Notes: a model not told the origin generated them from the sequence alone. DNA of 64,000 nt from JAGVPT01 sp963827085 (GCA_963827085.1 CAWGZY010000006.1:5358-69357); one strand, 5' to 3'. Counted from the stretch's first letter, positions 26,010 through 35,469 are shown. Numbers and translations are program-made.

Positions 26010-26410
26010 ACAATCTCTGAGAGCTTCATTGTCTGGAACACTTGATCAATGTTGAGCTGAATTTTTCCTAGAGGATTCTTTATCGTGCAATTATCGTAGA
26101 TGGAACAACTGTCCGGACTTTCTGCGATACACTGGGTGAGCGCCGGAAGATGATCTTCTATTGCATTGATGATTGCGGAAATTGAAAGTTCGCTGGCGCC
26201 TTTCGCCAATGTATAGCCGCCGTAGACTCCCTGATGGGAGACAATCAATCCTTTTTTTGCCAGTCGCTGCATCACTTTCGCTAACAATTCATACGGAATC
26301 TTATAGCGCTCTGCGATTTCTTTTGCTGTCGTAATCCTCCCCGACTCCGCGGCTGCAATATGCCGTATCGCAATCAATCCGTATTCGACTCTTTTGGACA
26401 ACTTCAGCAT
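26006..26410 (-). CDS. Rrf2-family regulator with IscR-like cysteine triplet
   Basis: About 134 aa. Winged helix at 1-70 (LSKRVEYGLIAIRHIA; KEIAERYKIPYELLAKVMQR) and three cysteines C-x7-C-x5-C (CIAESPDSC...DNC) resembling the [2Fe-2S] site of IscR/SufR-like proteins. Likely senses Fe-S status and controls the SUF operon it heads. ATG at 26410 chosen; a GTG at 26416 is possible. Divergent from the hydroxyacyl-CoA dehydrogenase gene across 330 nt. Confidence 0.9.
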   Translation of the reverse strand: MLKLSKRVEYGLIAIRHIAAAESGRITTAKEIAERYKIPYELLAKVMQRLAKKGLIVSHQGVYGGYTLAKGASELSISAIINAIEDHLPALTQCIAESPDSCSIYDNCTIKNPLGKIQLNIDQVFQTMKLSEIV

Positions 26411-26696
26411 CGACACATACCCGACTATTTATGTCTTATTTACCTGCACGCCAATCCCTGATCCATCATCTGTAACAAACCTTATCATGGATTCGTTTCA
26501 ACTCGCACAAAAACTGTATAAAAATAATCAAATGTCGCCCGAAAGTCAAGCTGAGGAACATCAAAGTCGCGGTATCAGTAACAGCCATATTGACTTGAGT
26601 TTCATTTTTGGGTAAGTTGAATCGGGATTTTTGTCAATTTCACAAATCTCAGAGGGGAAAAAGCTTAATTATGGATAGAATACACATTCAAATGAC

Positions 26697-26711
26697 TGGC
26701 ATTACTTTTGC
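26697..26711 (+). promoter_or_regulatory. Sigma-54 promoter upstream of the hydroxyacyl-CoA dehydrogenase
   Basis: TGGCAT-N5-TTGC with the invariant GG and GC exactly 12 nt apart; one mismatch (T for C) to the TGGCAC-N5-TTGCW consensus. Predicted start point near 26723, 23 nt before the first ATG. The rest of the 330-nt gap (26411-26745) is AT-rich and shows no other clear site apart from promoter-like AT tracts near the rrf2 start. Confidence 0.7.
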
Positions 26712-26745
26712 CTTAAAATATATGTATTTATAACTATCTTTATGA

Positions 26746-27696
26746 ATGGACAACCTTCCAATGGCAACGAATATAAAAATAGAAGATATTCTCAACGATC
26801 TGAAGCTTGAAAAAAATGATCAGGACGGAATCAACGCCGTTGCAGTAATCGGACTTGGAGTGATGGGACAAGGCATCGCGCAAACGATTGCCGCGCATGG
26901 AATCGAAATTGTTGCAATCGAAAAAAATGAGAAGCAGCTCGAAACGATGATCGGCATCCTGAAGGAGAGCATGGATAGAGAAATCCAGCGCTGGACGATG
27001 ACGAAGAGCGAAAAGAACTCGACGCTCTCCCGTATTCACGGGTCGGTCGATTTTAAGAATGCCGCACAATGCAATATCATCATTGAGGCTGTGGATGAAA
27101 ACTTTGAACTGAAGAGAAGGATTTTTTCGGAGCTGGATGAATTGTGCGACTCCGAGACCATCTTCGTCTCTAACACTTCTACACTCACACTCTCGAAACT
27201 CGCTGCCGCCACAAAACGTTCCGACAAGGTGATCGGGATGCATTTTCTCAATCCCGTTCCGAAGGTGCCTCTCGTAGAATTGGTGCGAGGCCTCAAAACT
27301 TCGGACAAAACGTTCGAGACCGTGAAGAAGTTTGCAGAACGGATCGGAAAGACCGTCGTCGAGGTATTCGAGTATCCCGGCTTCGTCACGACGCGGATCA
27401 TTGTCCCGCTGTTGAACGAAGCAATGCATGCATTGATGGAAGGCGTTGCGACCGCCGATGGCATCGATACGGCGATGAAGCTTGGCTACAATTTTCAGTA
27501 CGGGCCGCTTGAGTTAGCCGATATGATGGGATTGGATGAAGTTCTCGCGTGGATGGAATCACTTTTCCATGAATTGGGCGAAGCAAAGTACCGTCCATGC
27601 CCCCTCCTTCGCCGAATGGTGCGAGAGGGAAAGCTGGGAAGAAAAAGCGGCGAAGGATTTTTTAAGTATAACGACCAGGCGAAACGCACAACCTGA
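26746..27696 (+). CDS. 3-hydroxyacyl-CoA (3-hydroxybutyryl-CoA) dehydrogenase
   Basis: 316 aa. Rossmann NAD site AVIGLGVMGQGIAQTIAA (about 31-48), catalytic His in GMHFLNPVPKVPLVE, Glu in IIIEAVDENFELK, and the C-terminal dimerisation helices ending in GRKSGEGFF. Oxidises 3-hydroxyacyl-CoA or reduces acetoacetyl-CoA in fatty-acid or butyrate metabolism. Starts at 26746 or 26761; neither has a strong ribosome-binding site. A near-consensus sigma-54 promoter precedes it, and ackA follows 35 nt later, so both may be under sigma-54 control. Confidence 0.93.
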   Translation: MDNLPMATNIKIEDILNDLKLEKNDQDGINAVAVIGLGVMGQGIAQTIAAHGIEIVAIEKNEKQLETMIGILKESMDREIQRWTMTKSEKNSTLSRIHGSVDFKNAAQCNIIIEAVDENFELKRRIFSELDELCDSETIFVSNTSTLTLSKLAAATKRSDKVIGMHFLNPVPKVPLVELVRGLKTSDKTFETVKKFAERIGKTVVEVFEYPGFVTTRIIVPLLNEAMHALMEGVATADGIDTAMKLGYNFQYGPLELADMMGLDEVLAWMESLFHELGEAKYRPCPLLRRMVREGKLGRKSGEGFFKYNDQAKRTT

Positions 27697-27731
27697 TATT
27701 CCATCACCATTGAACCGACTCTCAAAGAACC

Positions 27732-28940
27732 ATGAATATTCTCATCATCAACTGCGGCAGTTCCTCCGTTAAATATCAACTCATCGAAATTGAAAGCCGT
27801 CAGGCGCTGGCGAAAGGAATCGTCGACCGCATCGGCATGAACGGTGCGGTCCTCACCAATCTGCGGTCCGACGGGGACGAAATTAAAATAACCGGCGAGA
27901 TCCTCGACCACACCGCAGCGATCGAATACATTCTTGCGGTGCTCCTCAGCAAAAATCATGGAGTGCTGACCGACAAAAATCAAATCAACGCCGTGGGACA
28001 TCGCGTCGTGCACGGCGGTGAAGCATTCAGCGCCTCAGTTCTCATTACGGACGACGTCATCAAACGCATTCGCGACAATATCGACATCGCACCGCTCCAT
28101 AATCCTCACAACCTTCGCGGCATCAACGCATGCCAGGTTCATTTGCCCGATATACCGCAGGTTGCGGTCTTCGATACGGCATTCCATCAAAAAATGCCTC
28201 CGCACGCGTACCTCTACGGCATTCCATATTCTCTGTATACACAGCATAAAATCCGCCGTTATGGATTTCACGGAACGAGCCATTCATTCGTCGCTCAACG
28301 CACGGCTGAATTGATGCGTGCAGAATACAAATCCTTGAAGCTCATCACCTGCCACCTCGGCAACGGGTGCAGCATGGCAGCAGTCGACAAAGGAGTTTCG
28401 GTCGATACGTCGATGGGATTGACTCCGCTTGAGGGTTTGTTGATGGGAACGCGCAGCGGGGACATCGACCCGTACATTATTCTTCATATCATGTCGAAAG
28501 AAGGGTTGAATTATTCGGAGGCGAACACGCTCCTCAACAAACACAGCGGCTTGATGGGCATTTCGGGAGTAAGCAGCGATATGCGCGAAATTATTTCGGA
28601 AATGAAAGAAGGCAATAAAAAAGCACAATACGCATTCGACGTTTTTAACTACCGGATCAAAAAATATATCGGTGCGTATATGGCGGCAATGGGAGGCGCT
28701 GACGCAATTGTGTTTACGGGAGGGATCGGTGAGAACAGCCCGGATGTTCGAAAAGCATGCTGCAGTAATTTGCAATTTCTCGGAATCGAATTGGATGAAG
28801 AGAGCAATTTATCAAAGGAGAAAGAGAAGCCGATTCATTCGGCGGCATCACGAGTGAAAGTTTTCGTCGTCCCGACAAACGAAGAACTCATGATAGCTCT
28901 CGATACCATGACCATTTGCGAAACGTTAAAAGCGGTATGA
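27732..28940 (+). CDS. ackA: Acetate kinase
   Basis: 402 aa, full length. ILIINCGSSSVKYQLIE at the N terminus, GHRVVHGGEAF, YGFHGTSHSFVAQR, CHLGNGCSMAAVDKG, DTSMGLTPLEGLLMGTRSGD (exactly the family block) and FTGGIGENSP. Interconverts acetate and acetyl phosphate with ATP. No pta gene beside it; a shared transcript with the upstream dehydrogenase is likely from the 35-nt gap. Confidence 0.97.
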   Translation: MNILIINCGSSSVKYQLIEIESRQALAKGIVDRIGMNGAVLTNLRSDGDEIKITGEILDHTAAIEYILAVLLSKNHGVLTDKNQINAVGHRVVHGGEAFSASVLITDDVIKRIRDNIDIAPLHNPHNLRGINACQVHLPDIPQVAVFDTAFHQKMPPHAYLYGIPYSLYTQHKIRRYGFHGTSHSFVAQRTAELMRAEYKSLKLITCHLGNGCSMAAVDKGVSVDTSMGLTPLEGLLMGTRSGDIDPYIILHIMSKEGLNYSEANTLLNKHSGLMGISGVSSDMREIISEMKEGNKKAQYAFDVFNYRIKKYIGAYMAAMGGADAIVFTGGIGENSPDVRKACCSNLQFLGIELDEESNLSKEKEKPIHSAASRVKVFVVPTNEELMIALDTMTICETLKAV

Positions 28941-28998
28941 GAGGAAAAACTCTTGTTATTTGACGAAACCCCGTTCGGTGGCAACGCTCTTTGAAACT

Positions 28999-29610
28999 TC
29001 AAGTGCCGCGATATTTAACGGCAAGGTTTCCGCGTGTTACATTGACAAGCTCGTCTGCAAGCAATTGCGCAGAACTTTTCCTGATCGAGATACGAAGGGT
29101 CACATCATCATCGTAGACGGTGTCGATGATTTTTGCTTTACAGTTTGATAAAGCGTTCATCACTCTGCTTGTTTCATCGTAGGGAAAGGTTATGTGCAGT
29201 TCCTCGGCAACAATCTTCCGCACAACGACCGCCTCCGATAAGACCCGGCCTGCAGAATCAAAATATGCACGTCCAAGCCCCCCGGTACCTAATTTTGTTC
29301 CCCCGAAGTAGCGAGTAACGACGACCAAGATGTCGGACAGGCCTTTCGATTGAATGGCTGCAAGGATTTTTGGGCCTGCAGTGCCCGACGGCTCACCGCC
29401 ATCCGAATAACGAAACTCCTTCCCTTCGCTCCCCAATGCGTACGCAAAACAATGATGCGTCGCGTCGAAATATTCCCTGCGTACTTTGGCGAGTGTTTCC
29501 TCAGCCTGCACGCGAGAACCAACGGGAAACGCGGAGGAGATGAATTTTGAACCTTCAACTTTTAACGATGCCATCGTCTCAGCCGCAATCGACTGATACT
29601 CGTCCTTCAT
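28999..29610 (-). CDS. YigZ/IMPACT family protein
   Basis: 203 aa with the UPF0029/IMPACT domain: SKFISSAFPVGS, THHCFAYALG, RYSDGGEPSGTAGPKIL and VTRYFGGTKLGTGGLGRAY are all diagnostic, followed by the DUF1949 ferredoxin-like domain. Cytoplasmic, linked in other bacteria to translation or proline-peptidase contexts; role unclear. ATGA overlap of 4 nt with the porin stop. Confidence 0.95.
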   Translation of the reverse strand: MKDEYQSIAAETMASLKVEGSKFISSAFPVGSRVQAEETLAKVRREYFDATHHCFAYALGSEGKEFRYSDGGEPSGTAGPKILAAIQSKGLSDILVVVTRYFGGTKLGTGGLGRAYFDSAGRVLSEAVVVRKIVAEELHITFPYDETSRVMNALSNCKAKIIDTVYDDDVTLRISIRKSSAQLLADELVNVTRGNLAVKYRGT

Positions 29611-30680
29611 TGAATTCGTGCAGAAAATGAGTACGCGAACGTAAGACGGATTGTGATGTCATCCGTTAATGCCGGGCCGGGCGCAGGACTGACTTTATAC
29701 ATTCGATGAGTGTAGAGTGCATTAGGGATACAATGAACATCCTGCGCCGGCGAATAATCCACGCCGACAACGGAGAAGATTTCACGAACTCCGACGCTTT
29801 TCTCCGAAACATTTGCATCATAAAAATCTCCACGAAGCACACCACGTACATTGTCAACGATCTGGAAAGAAGTATACGCTGACCCGCCTGCCAAATTTGA
29901 ATCGGCGGACGTTGCGGAATTGAACACTCCATTGCGAACGGTACGGAAAAAACCTTCGACTCCCGCCGACACACTAGGCACCTGGTAACCGAGAAGAGCT
30001 TTTCCGGTAAGTCTTGATTGTGCGTCGGCGGCGTTCTCGAAATCGGAATACAACTCCACAATCCCATTTTTCATCGGCGCGATATAGAATTCACCGTAAT
30101 ATTTTTTCAACTTGTCGTTCTCGAGTTTGACCCCGGTGCCATTTCCTGCCATCAGCGCATATCCGATACTCCCGTCAGAGACAAATTTCCCTTTGATTCC
30201 AACACCCATGTCGTCGATTGCCACCAGGCCGTTGCGGTCGAGAATTACTTTTTCAAGAGATCGGTAGCCCCAAATCTTTTCCGCGAGCGCAATCGAAGGA
30301 GTCGCGGAAAGTCCGAAGTAGGTGCTCGATAACGGCACCAGGTTCTTCCACTCGAGATACACTTCCTGGGCGGAGAAATCCATGGCGCCCGATTTTGTCG
30401 TGTCTTCATTGTCCGCTTCAATAAGAACCCGGGCTGTGAATTGTTCTGAAATATCCTGATCATAGCCGACATAAATTCGGCGGAATTCAAAAGCATTGGT
30501 TCCCTTTTGCGATGGATCCGATGCCTGAGCCGCATACGAATAGTCTGCAAAAGTTTGGCCCCACAGAACTCCCTCATTGGATTTTGGAGCGGAGATGCTT
30601 TGAGGAGCAACTTTCTTCGCTTGCGAAAATGCGGGCGACGTCAAAAAAACAACGGTCAACATAATAATTAAAGTTTTCAT
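29607..30680 (-). CDS. Outer-membrane porin-like protein
   Basis: 357 aa. Signal peptide 1-20 (MKTLIIMLTVVFLTSPAFSQ), then a beta-barrel-like pattern of alternating hydrophobic residues with many aromatics (FRRIYVGYDQDISEQFTARV) ending ITIRLTFAYSFSARIQ, though the last residue is not Phe. It resembles phosphate-selective OprO/OprP-type or carbohydrate porins of the FCB group. ATG at 30680 picked from GGAGG four bases upstream. Substrate unknown. Confidence 0.85.
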   Translation of the reverse strand: MKTLIIMLTVVFLTSPAFSQAKKVAPQSISAPKSNEGVLWGQTFADYSYAAQASDPSQKGTNAFEFRRIYVGYDQDISEQFTARVLIEADNEDTTKSGAMDFSAQEVYLEWKNLVPLSSTYFGLSATPSIALAEKIWGYRSLEKVILDRNGLVAIDDMGVGIKGKFVSDGSIGYALMAGNGTGVKLENDKLKKYYGEFYIAPMKNGIVELYSDFENAADAQSRLTGKALLGYQVPSVSAGVEGFFRTVRNGVFNSATSADSNLAGGSAYTSFQIVDNVRGVLRGDFYDANVSEKSVGVREIFSVVGVDYSPAQDVHCIPNALYTHRMYKVSPAPGPALTDDITIRLTFAYSFSARIQ

Positions 30681-30825
30681 CATTCCTCCATGTATCATGT
30701 TAGTACGGAATTAAAGTAACTAAATAGTTCAATCCTTGCAATTACGATATTTCACGATGGTCAATTGCCCCGATCTTGAAATTCAAGCGAATTAACTGTA
30801 CGTTATACGTTAGAAGGATAACCCA

Positions 30826-31968
30826 ATGAAAATCGGCATTACATGCTACCCGACATACGGCGGCAGCGGAGTCGTCGCCACCGAACTCGGTAAAGGACTT
30901 GCGAAACGAGGGCATCAAATCCATTTCATCAGCTATGCGATGCCGATGCGGTTGGATGGGTTCATGAACAACATTTTTTATCACGAAGTGGAGATGGCGA
31001 CGTACCCGTTGTTCGAGTTTCCCCTCTACACTCCCGCCCTTGCAAGCAAGATGGTAGAGGTTGCAAAGTTTGAGAAACTCGATTTGATCCACGCACATTA
31101 TGCCATCCCGCACGCAACAAGCGCCTATATCGCAAAACAGATCCTCAACGACGAACACCTGCGCATCATTACGACATTGCACGGAACCGACATCACGTTG
31201 ATAGGATTGGAACCAAGTTTTCTTTCCGTCATGAAATTCAGCATCGAAAAAAGCGACGGTGTGACGGCGGTGTCGAGGTTCTTGAAAGAAAAGACAATAA
31301 CCAACTACGGCATCAATAAAGAGATCGAAGTCATCCCGAACTTTGTGGATACCGAACTCTTCAAACGGATGGCCGACACGAATCTTCGAAAAACGATAGC
31401 GCCCAACGGCGAAAAAATTCTCATCCATATTTCCAACTTCCGGATTGTGAAACGCGTTACCGACGTTATCAGAATCTTTAACCTCGTCCTTAAAAAGATC
31501 CCGTCGAAACTCGTTCTCGTGGGCGACGGACCGGACAGATCCAATTGCGAAAATCTTTGCCGCGAATTGCAGTTAGGCGACAACGTCAAGTTTTTGGGAA
31601 AACAGGCCGAGCTTGTGGAATTGCTTTCGGCTGCCGATTTATTTCTGATGCCGAGCCAATCGGAAAGCTTCGGGCTTTCCGCACTCGAAGCGATGGCATG
31701 CGAGGTTCCTGTTATTTCATCGAGCGTTGGAGGGCTGCCCGAACTTGTGGTTCATGGCGAAACGGGCTACATAGCTGAGATTGGCGATGTGGAACGGATG
31801 GCAAAGTACGCAACTGAACTGCTGTCGAACAACACGCGGCGGGAAATGTTTGCAAAGGCAGGACGAAAGCGGGCTGTGGAGAACTTTGATATAGACCAAA
31901 TAGTCGGAGTCTATGAACGCCATTATGAGAGGATTCTCAACACAACTCCGAGCCGCACCCAGCCGTAA
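30826..31968 (+). CDS. bshA: N-acetyl-alpha-D-glucosaminyl L-malate synthase BshA
   Basis: 380 aa GT4 glycosyltransferase. IGITCYPTYGGSGVVATELG at the start and HFISYAMPMRLD, HAHYAIPHATSAY, TTLHGTDITLIG and IPNFVDTELFKR match BshA closely; the UDP-binding PSQSESFGLSALEAMACEVP is present. First step of bacillithiol synthesis from UDP-GlcNAc and malate. bshB/bshC are not in the window. Bacillithiol occurs in Firmicutes, Deinococcus and FCB-group bacteria. Confidence 0.96.
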   Translation: MKIGITCYPTYGGSGVVATELGKGLAKRGHQIHFISYAMPMRLDGFMNNIFYHEVEMATYPLFEFPLYTPALASKMVEVAKFEKLDLIHAHYAIPHATSAYIAKQILNDEHLRIITTLHGTDITLIGLEPSFLSVMKFSIEKSDGVTAVSRFLKEKTITNYGINKEIEVIPNFVDTELFKRMADTNLRKTIAPNGEKILIHISNFRIVKRVTDVIRIFNLVLKKIPSKLVLVGDGPDRSNCENLCRELQLGDNVKFLGKQAELVELLSAADLFLMPSQSESFGLSALEAMACEVPVISSSVGGLPELVVHGETGYIAEIGDVERMAKYATELLSNNTRREMFAKAGRKRAVENFDIDQIVGVYERHYERILNTTPSRTQP

Positions 31969-31977
31969 AACGGCTCC

Positions 31978-32733
31978 TTAACCCCCAAAAAAAGCTATGT
32001 AGGCAAACCGAATAACGAAGGGAAGCCCGTAGAAAAATGCCTGCGAAAGCATCGGAGTGAGCAGGCTCCGCGTGCGGTAATAAACAATTCCCCCGTACAA
32101 TCCCATGAGCAGCGCAAGAATGTATTCCACGGCATGTCCACCGTACACAGGGACGTTCGTCCTTCCGGCCGCAAACGCAACACTGGTAAAAAGAATAACG
32201 ACCGGAAATTCAAAGGACCGGATTACAATTTTTTCCTGCCAATATTTTAGCAAAAGCGTTTGGAACAATCCATGGAATAAAATTTCATCTGCAACGGCCG
32301 TCGCCATCCATTGATAGAGAATCCATACCATCATATCGACCCTCCCCATCCGGGAAAAATAATCCGGCAATTTTCCGGATATCAGAAGCGGCGTTACGAC
32401 AAACCCGATCATAATGACCAATGCAGCTGCGTAGAATTTGAGAAGGACGGACATCGACAGCCGGATGTCGGAGGAATTTATTCCGTAGCTCCACAGATGG
32501 CCTCGTGAGAGAATCGTGATGGCGGTGATCCCGATGCCAAACTGCCAGACCTGATGTTCAAAAAGCCATGCGAGGGGGATTGACAGCGATGACGGACGGG
32601 GGAACACGTCGGTCAAGATATGGAACGACGATGCCCATTCGATAAGGCCAAAGCAGGCAACAACGGCGATAAGCGAAGCTATTTTCGGGAGGAGCGGGGA
32701 CCGGCGGTTTTGTCGTTGGTCAGAAGGCGGCAT
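31978..32733 (-). CDS. CPBP-like membrane protein with incomplete metal motifs
   Basis: 251 aa, about seven membrane helices. The C-terminal half aligns by eye with CPBP (Abi/CaaX protease) proteins: ATAVADEILFHGLFQTLLL in the place of the EExxxR motif (here D-E and no Arg at the usual site), then ILFTSVAFAAGR where FxxxH is expected, and LLTPMLSQAF where HxxxN/B is expected. Loss of the histidines suggests no protease activity; a membrane scaffold role is possible. Convergent with bshA. Confidence 0.75.
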   Translation of the reverse strand: MPPSDQRQNRRSPLLPKIASLIAVVACFGLIEWASSFHILTDVFPRPSSLSIPLAWLFEHQVWQFGIGITAITILSRGHLWSYGINSSDIRLSMSVLLKFYAAALVIMIGFVVTPLLISGKLPDYFSRMGRVDMMVWILYQWMATAVADEILFHGLFQTLLLKYWQEKIVIRSFEFPVVILFTSVAFAAGRTNVPVYGGHAVEYILALLMGLYGGIVYYRTRSLLTPMLSQAFFYGLPFVIRFAYIAFFGG

Positions 32734-32777
32734 TCGGCTTTTGCATTTCGTTCGTGAAAAAATTATTTTTGCTTATC

Positions 32778-33203
32778 ATGAAAGACAAAACGGCACGGCT
32801 CGTCGAAGAATTGTTACACCACTTTGTGTCCGAAAAGTATACCATCGTCGGCGCAAAGGGCATTGAAGGATACCGCACAGCGGATGCACTTCACAACGAC
32901 GGGTACGGCGACCAGAAAAACAAACGGCCCGATGTTTTTGCCTTTGACGAAATCAATAAACGCTTTGTTATCGGCGTTGTAAAGGCGCCCAACGACAACC
33001 TCGAATCACCGCACTCCCTTACTCAATACGATGTTTTCTTCGACCACAAGAATGCGGAAAACGGAAAACCGTCGCAGGTCTGCTTTCTTCTTCCGCCGGA
33101 TTTGATAGCGCAGTTTACGTCGATCATCACTCATTATATCCATCGCGATTATTGGAATAACATGATGATCATCCGTTCAAAAATTTCGGATGGAGATTCG
33201 TGA
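32778..33203 (+). CDS. Unrecognised protein with PD-(D/E)XK-like arrangement
   Basis: 141 aa from MKDKTARLVEELL (a GTG at 32754 would add eight residues). The core NKRPDVFAFDEINKRFVIGV followed by VKAPNDNL looks like the beta-hairpin of restriction-endonuclease-like folds, where RPD...(E)VK is expected; here the Glu is replaced by Val, so catalysis is doubtful. The SLTQYDVFFD segment also fits that fold. No signal peptide. Function not assigned. Starts close to the divergent CPBP gene. Confidence 0.65.
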   Translation: MKDKTARLVEELLHHFVSEKYTIVGAKGIEGYRTADALHNDGYGDQKNKRPDVFAFDEINKRFVIGVVKAPNDNLESPHSLTQYDVFFDHKNAENGKPSQVCFLLPPDLIAQFTSIITHYIHRDYWNNMMIIRSKISDGDS

Positions 33204-33213
33204 CGTTCGATCG

Positions 33214-35469
33214 TCACAACAACCGCAGCTTTGCATACTTCAGCATGAGATTCTTCGGACCGACATTCTCGAACAGCACAACCGCCTTTGCTGACTCTCC
33301 GGCGCCGGCGAGCTGCAGAATTTTTCCCGTGCCGAATGATTCATGTTCAACTTTTGCCCCCACTCTCAAGGTCATAATTTCTTGAGATTCATTTTCATAA
33401 TCCGGTTCGCTCTCTCCGTCGAAGCCCGTTTGTATCGGTCCATGCTGCCTCTTTGCATGATTCTCTTTGAAGGAAAAATGGCTCCCCTCTTTTCCGGCGG
33501 AATCGCTGCGAGAATGTGCAGGGAACGCAACACGCCGGGATGTTTCTCGCTGAATGAGAGACGGATCGATCTCCTCGGCAAAGCGAGAAAGAACGGGATA
33601 GGTGACATCGCCGAAGCGGTAACGCAGGCGCGCATGCGTGAAATACAATTTTTTCATTGCGCGAGTGATACCGACATAGAAGAGGCGGCGTTCTTCTTCC
33701 AACTCATTAGGTTCGGGGGCAACCTGGTATAAAGGAAACAGCCCTTCTTCCAATCCTGCGATAAAGATCACGGGGAATTCCAACCCTTTCGCCGAGTGCA
33801 GGGTCATCAATGTAATCGCATTGCGCTGGTCTACCACGCTGTCGACTGGAGACACCAGCGAGACTTCCTCAAGAAAACTTTCCAGCGTCGCGTCTGGTGT
33901 TTCCGAAGTAAATTCCGTAATCGCTGAGAGCAGTTCCTGGATATTTTCCCACCGGCCGAGCGACTCGGGTGTTGCTTCTTCCTTCAAACTTCGCAAAAAG
34001 CCAAGTTCATCCACCAACGCCCGTGCAATTTCGCTGGGAGACATTTGCAACTTAAGCTCGATATATTTCTGGATGAGTTGGGCAAACTGAACAACGGCAC
34101 TTTTTGACCGATCACCGATTGCTCCTATAATATTAACATCCTTCAGTACGTCGAACAATCCTAGGGATCCCGTCGCATGGTGTTCGGCATGCAGGAATAT
34201 TTTCTCGATCGTCGTTTCGCCGATGCCTCGGGCAGGAACGTTGATAATCCTCCGGAGACTTTCTTCGTCTTTCGGATTGACGATGACGCGGAGGTAAGCG
34301 AGAATGTCTTTGATTTCTTTCCGCTTATAGAATTCCACGCCGCCGACGATGACGTACGGGATTCCGTTTCTCCGCAATCCATCTTCAAGCGACCGCGATT
34401 GTGCGTTGGTCCGATAAAGAACTGCGATGTCTTTCAAATCTAATTTTAACTTGCCGCATTGCTCCTGAATATGAAAAACGATTTTCATTCCTTCGTCTTT
34501 GTCGTCCTCCGCCTCAATCATCGTAATCAATTCCCCCTGGGGGTTAGACGTCCATAACGTTTTATGAATTTGGTTCCGGTTATTTTTAATAACGGAATCT
34601 GCAGCGGCAAGAATCGTTTTCGTCGACCGATAGTTCTGCTCAAGCCTGAAGACTTTACTCTCGGGATAATCACGCTCAAAATCCAGAATATTCCTGATGT
34701 CAGCGCCCCGGAAAGCGTAGATACTCTGCGCGTCGTCGCCGACGACACAGATATTCTTAAAGCGTTTCGCAAGGAGATTAATCAGCACGTACTGCGCCCG
34801 GTTCGTGTCCTGGTACTCATCGACAAGGAGGTACTGGAAGCGGTATTGATATTTTTCGAGAATGTTTTCATTGTGCTGGAACAGTTCGATGGGCTTCAAC
34901 AGCAGATCATCGAAATCCATCGAATTGTTCTTGCGCAGCCGATCTTGATATTCTTTAAAGACAAGAGCCGTCCGCTGCTCAAAGGGGTCTTTCGCAATCT
35001 CATCATAATGCTCCGGCGAGACAAGGTGGTTCTTGGCACCGCTGATGCGGGACTGTATCCCTTTTGGATTGAACTGCTGGGCGGAAATGTTGAGCGATGA
35101 CATGATATTTTTGACGAGCCCAAGACTGTCGTCGCTGTCGTAAATAGTAAAATTCCTTTGAAATCCGATCGCTTCACATTCGTGACGGAGAATACGCGCG
35201 AAGATGGAATGAAATGTACCGGCCCATACATTCACGGCTTGTTCGCCAACAAGTTGTTCTATGCGGTGCTTCATTTCTTTTGCCGCCTTGTTTGTGAACG
35301 TCAGCGCAAGAATTTGGTGCGGTTTAATTCCGTTCTCAATAAGGTGGGCAACTCGAAATGTAAGCACGCGCGTCTTGCCGCTCCCCGCCCCGGCGACAAT
35401 CATCACCGGACCGTCGGTGGCTGAAACAGCTTGTTGTTGGACGGAATTAAGTTGTTGTGTCAGGTTCAT
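33214..35469 (-). CDS. pcrA: UvrD/PcrA-type DNA helicase
   Basis: 751 aa superfamily 1A helicase. Motif I VAGAGSGKTRVL, motif II LVDEYQDTN, motif III VGDDAQSIYAFRGA, motif IV RLEQNYRST, motif V TLMTLHSAKGLEFPVIFI, motif VI RRLFYVGITRAM. C-terminal end HESFGTGKILQLAGAG is the PcrA/UvrD Tudor-like domain. Acts in nucleotide-excision repair, mismatch repair and removal of RecA filaments. ATG at 35469 chosen since MNLTQQLNSVQQQAV is the family N terminus; the frame extends 43 codons further upstream without homology. Confidence 0.96.
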   Translation of the reverse strand: MNLTQQLNSVQQQAVSATDGPVMIVAGAGSGKTRVLTFRVAHLIENGIKPHQILALTFTNKAAKEMKHRIEQLVGEQAVNVWAGTFHSIFARILRHECEAIGFQRNFTIYDSDDSLGLVKNIMSSLNISAQQFNPKGIQSRISGAKNHLVSPEHYDEIAKDPFEQRTALVFKEYQDRLRKNNSMDFDDLLLKPIELFQHNENILEKYQYRFQYLLVDEYQDTNRAQYVLINLLAKRFKNICVVGDDAQSIYAFRGADIRNILDFERDYPESKVFRLEQNYRSTKTILAAADSVIKNNRNQIHKTLWTSNPQGELITMIEAEDDKDEGMKIVFHIQEQCGKLKLDLKDIAVLYRTNAQSRSLEDGLRRNGIPYVIVGGVEFYKRKEIKDILAYLRVIVNPKDEESLRRIINVPARGIGETTIEKIFLHAEHHATGSLGLFDVLKDVNIIGAIGDRSKSAVVQFAQLIQKYIELKLQMSPSEIARALVDELGFLRSLKEEATPESLGRWENIQELLSAITEFTSETPDATLESFLEEVSLVSPVDSVVDQRNAITLMTLHSAKGLEFPVIFIAGLEEGLFPLYQVAPEPNELEEERRLFYVGITRAMKKLYFTHARLRYRFGDVTYPVLSRFAEEIDPSLIQRETSRRVAFPAHSRSDSAGKEGSHFSFKENHAKRQHGPIQTGFDGESEPDYENESQEIMTLRVGAKVEHESFGTGKILQLAGAGESAKAVVLFENVGPKNLMLKYAKLRLL

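Noticed and set aside
26740..27429. Minus-strand 229-codon frame opposite the hydroxyacyl-CoA dehydrogenase
   Set aside because: Antisense to a recognised enzyme with intact motifs; no features of its own.
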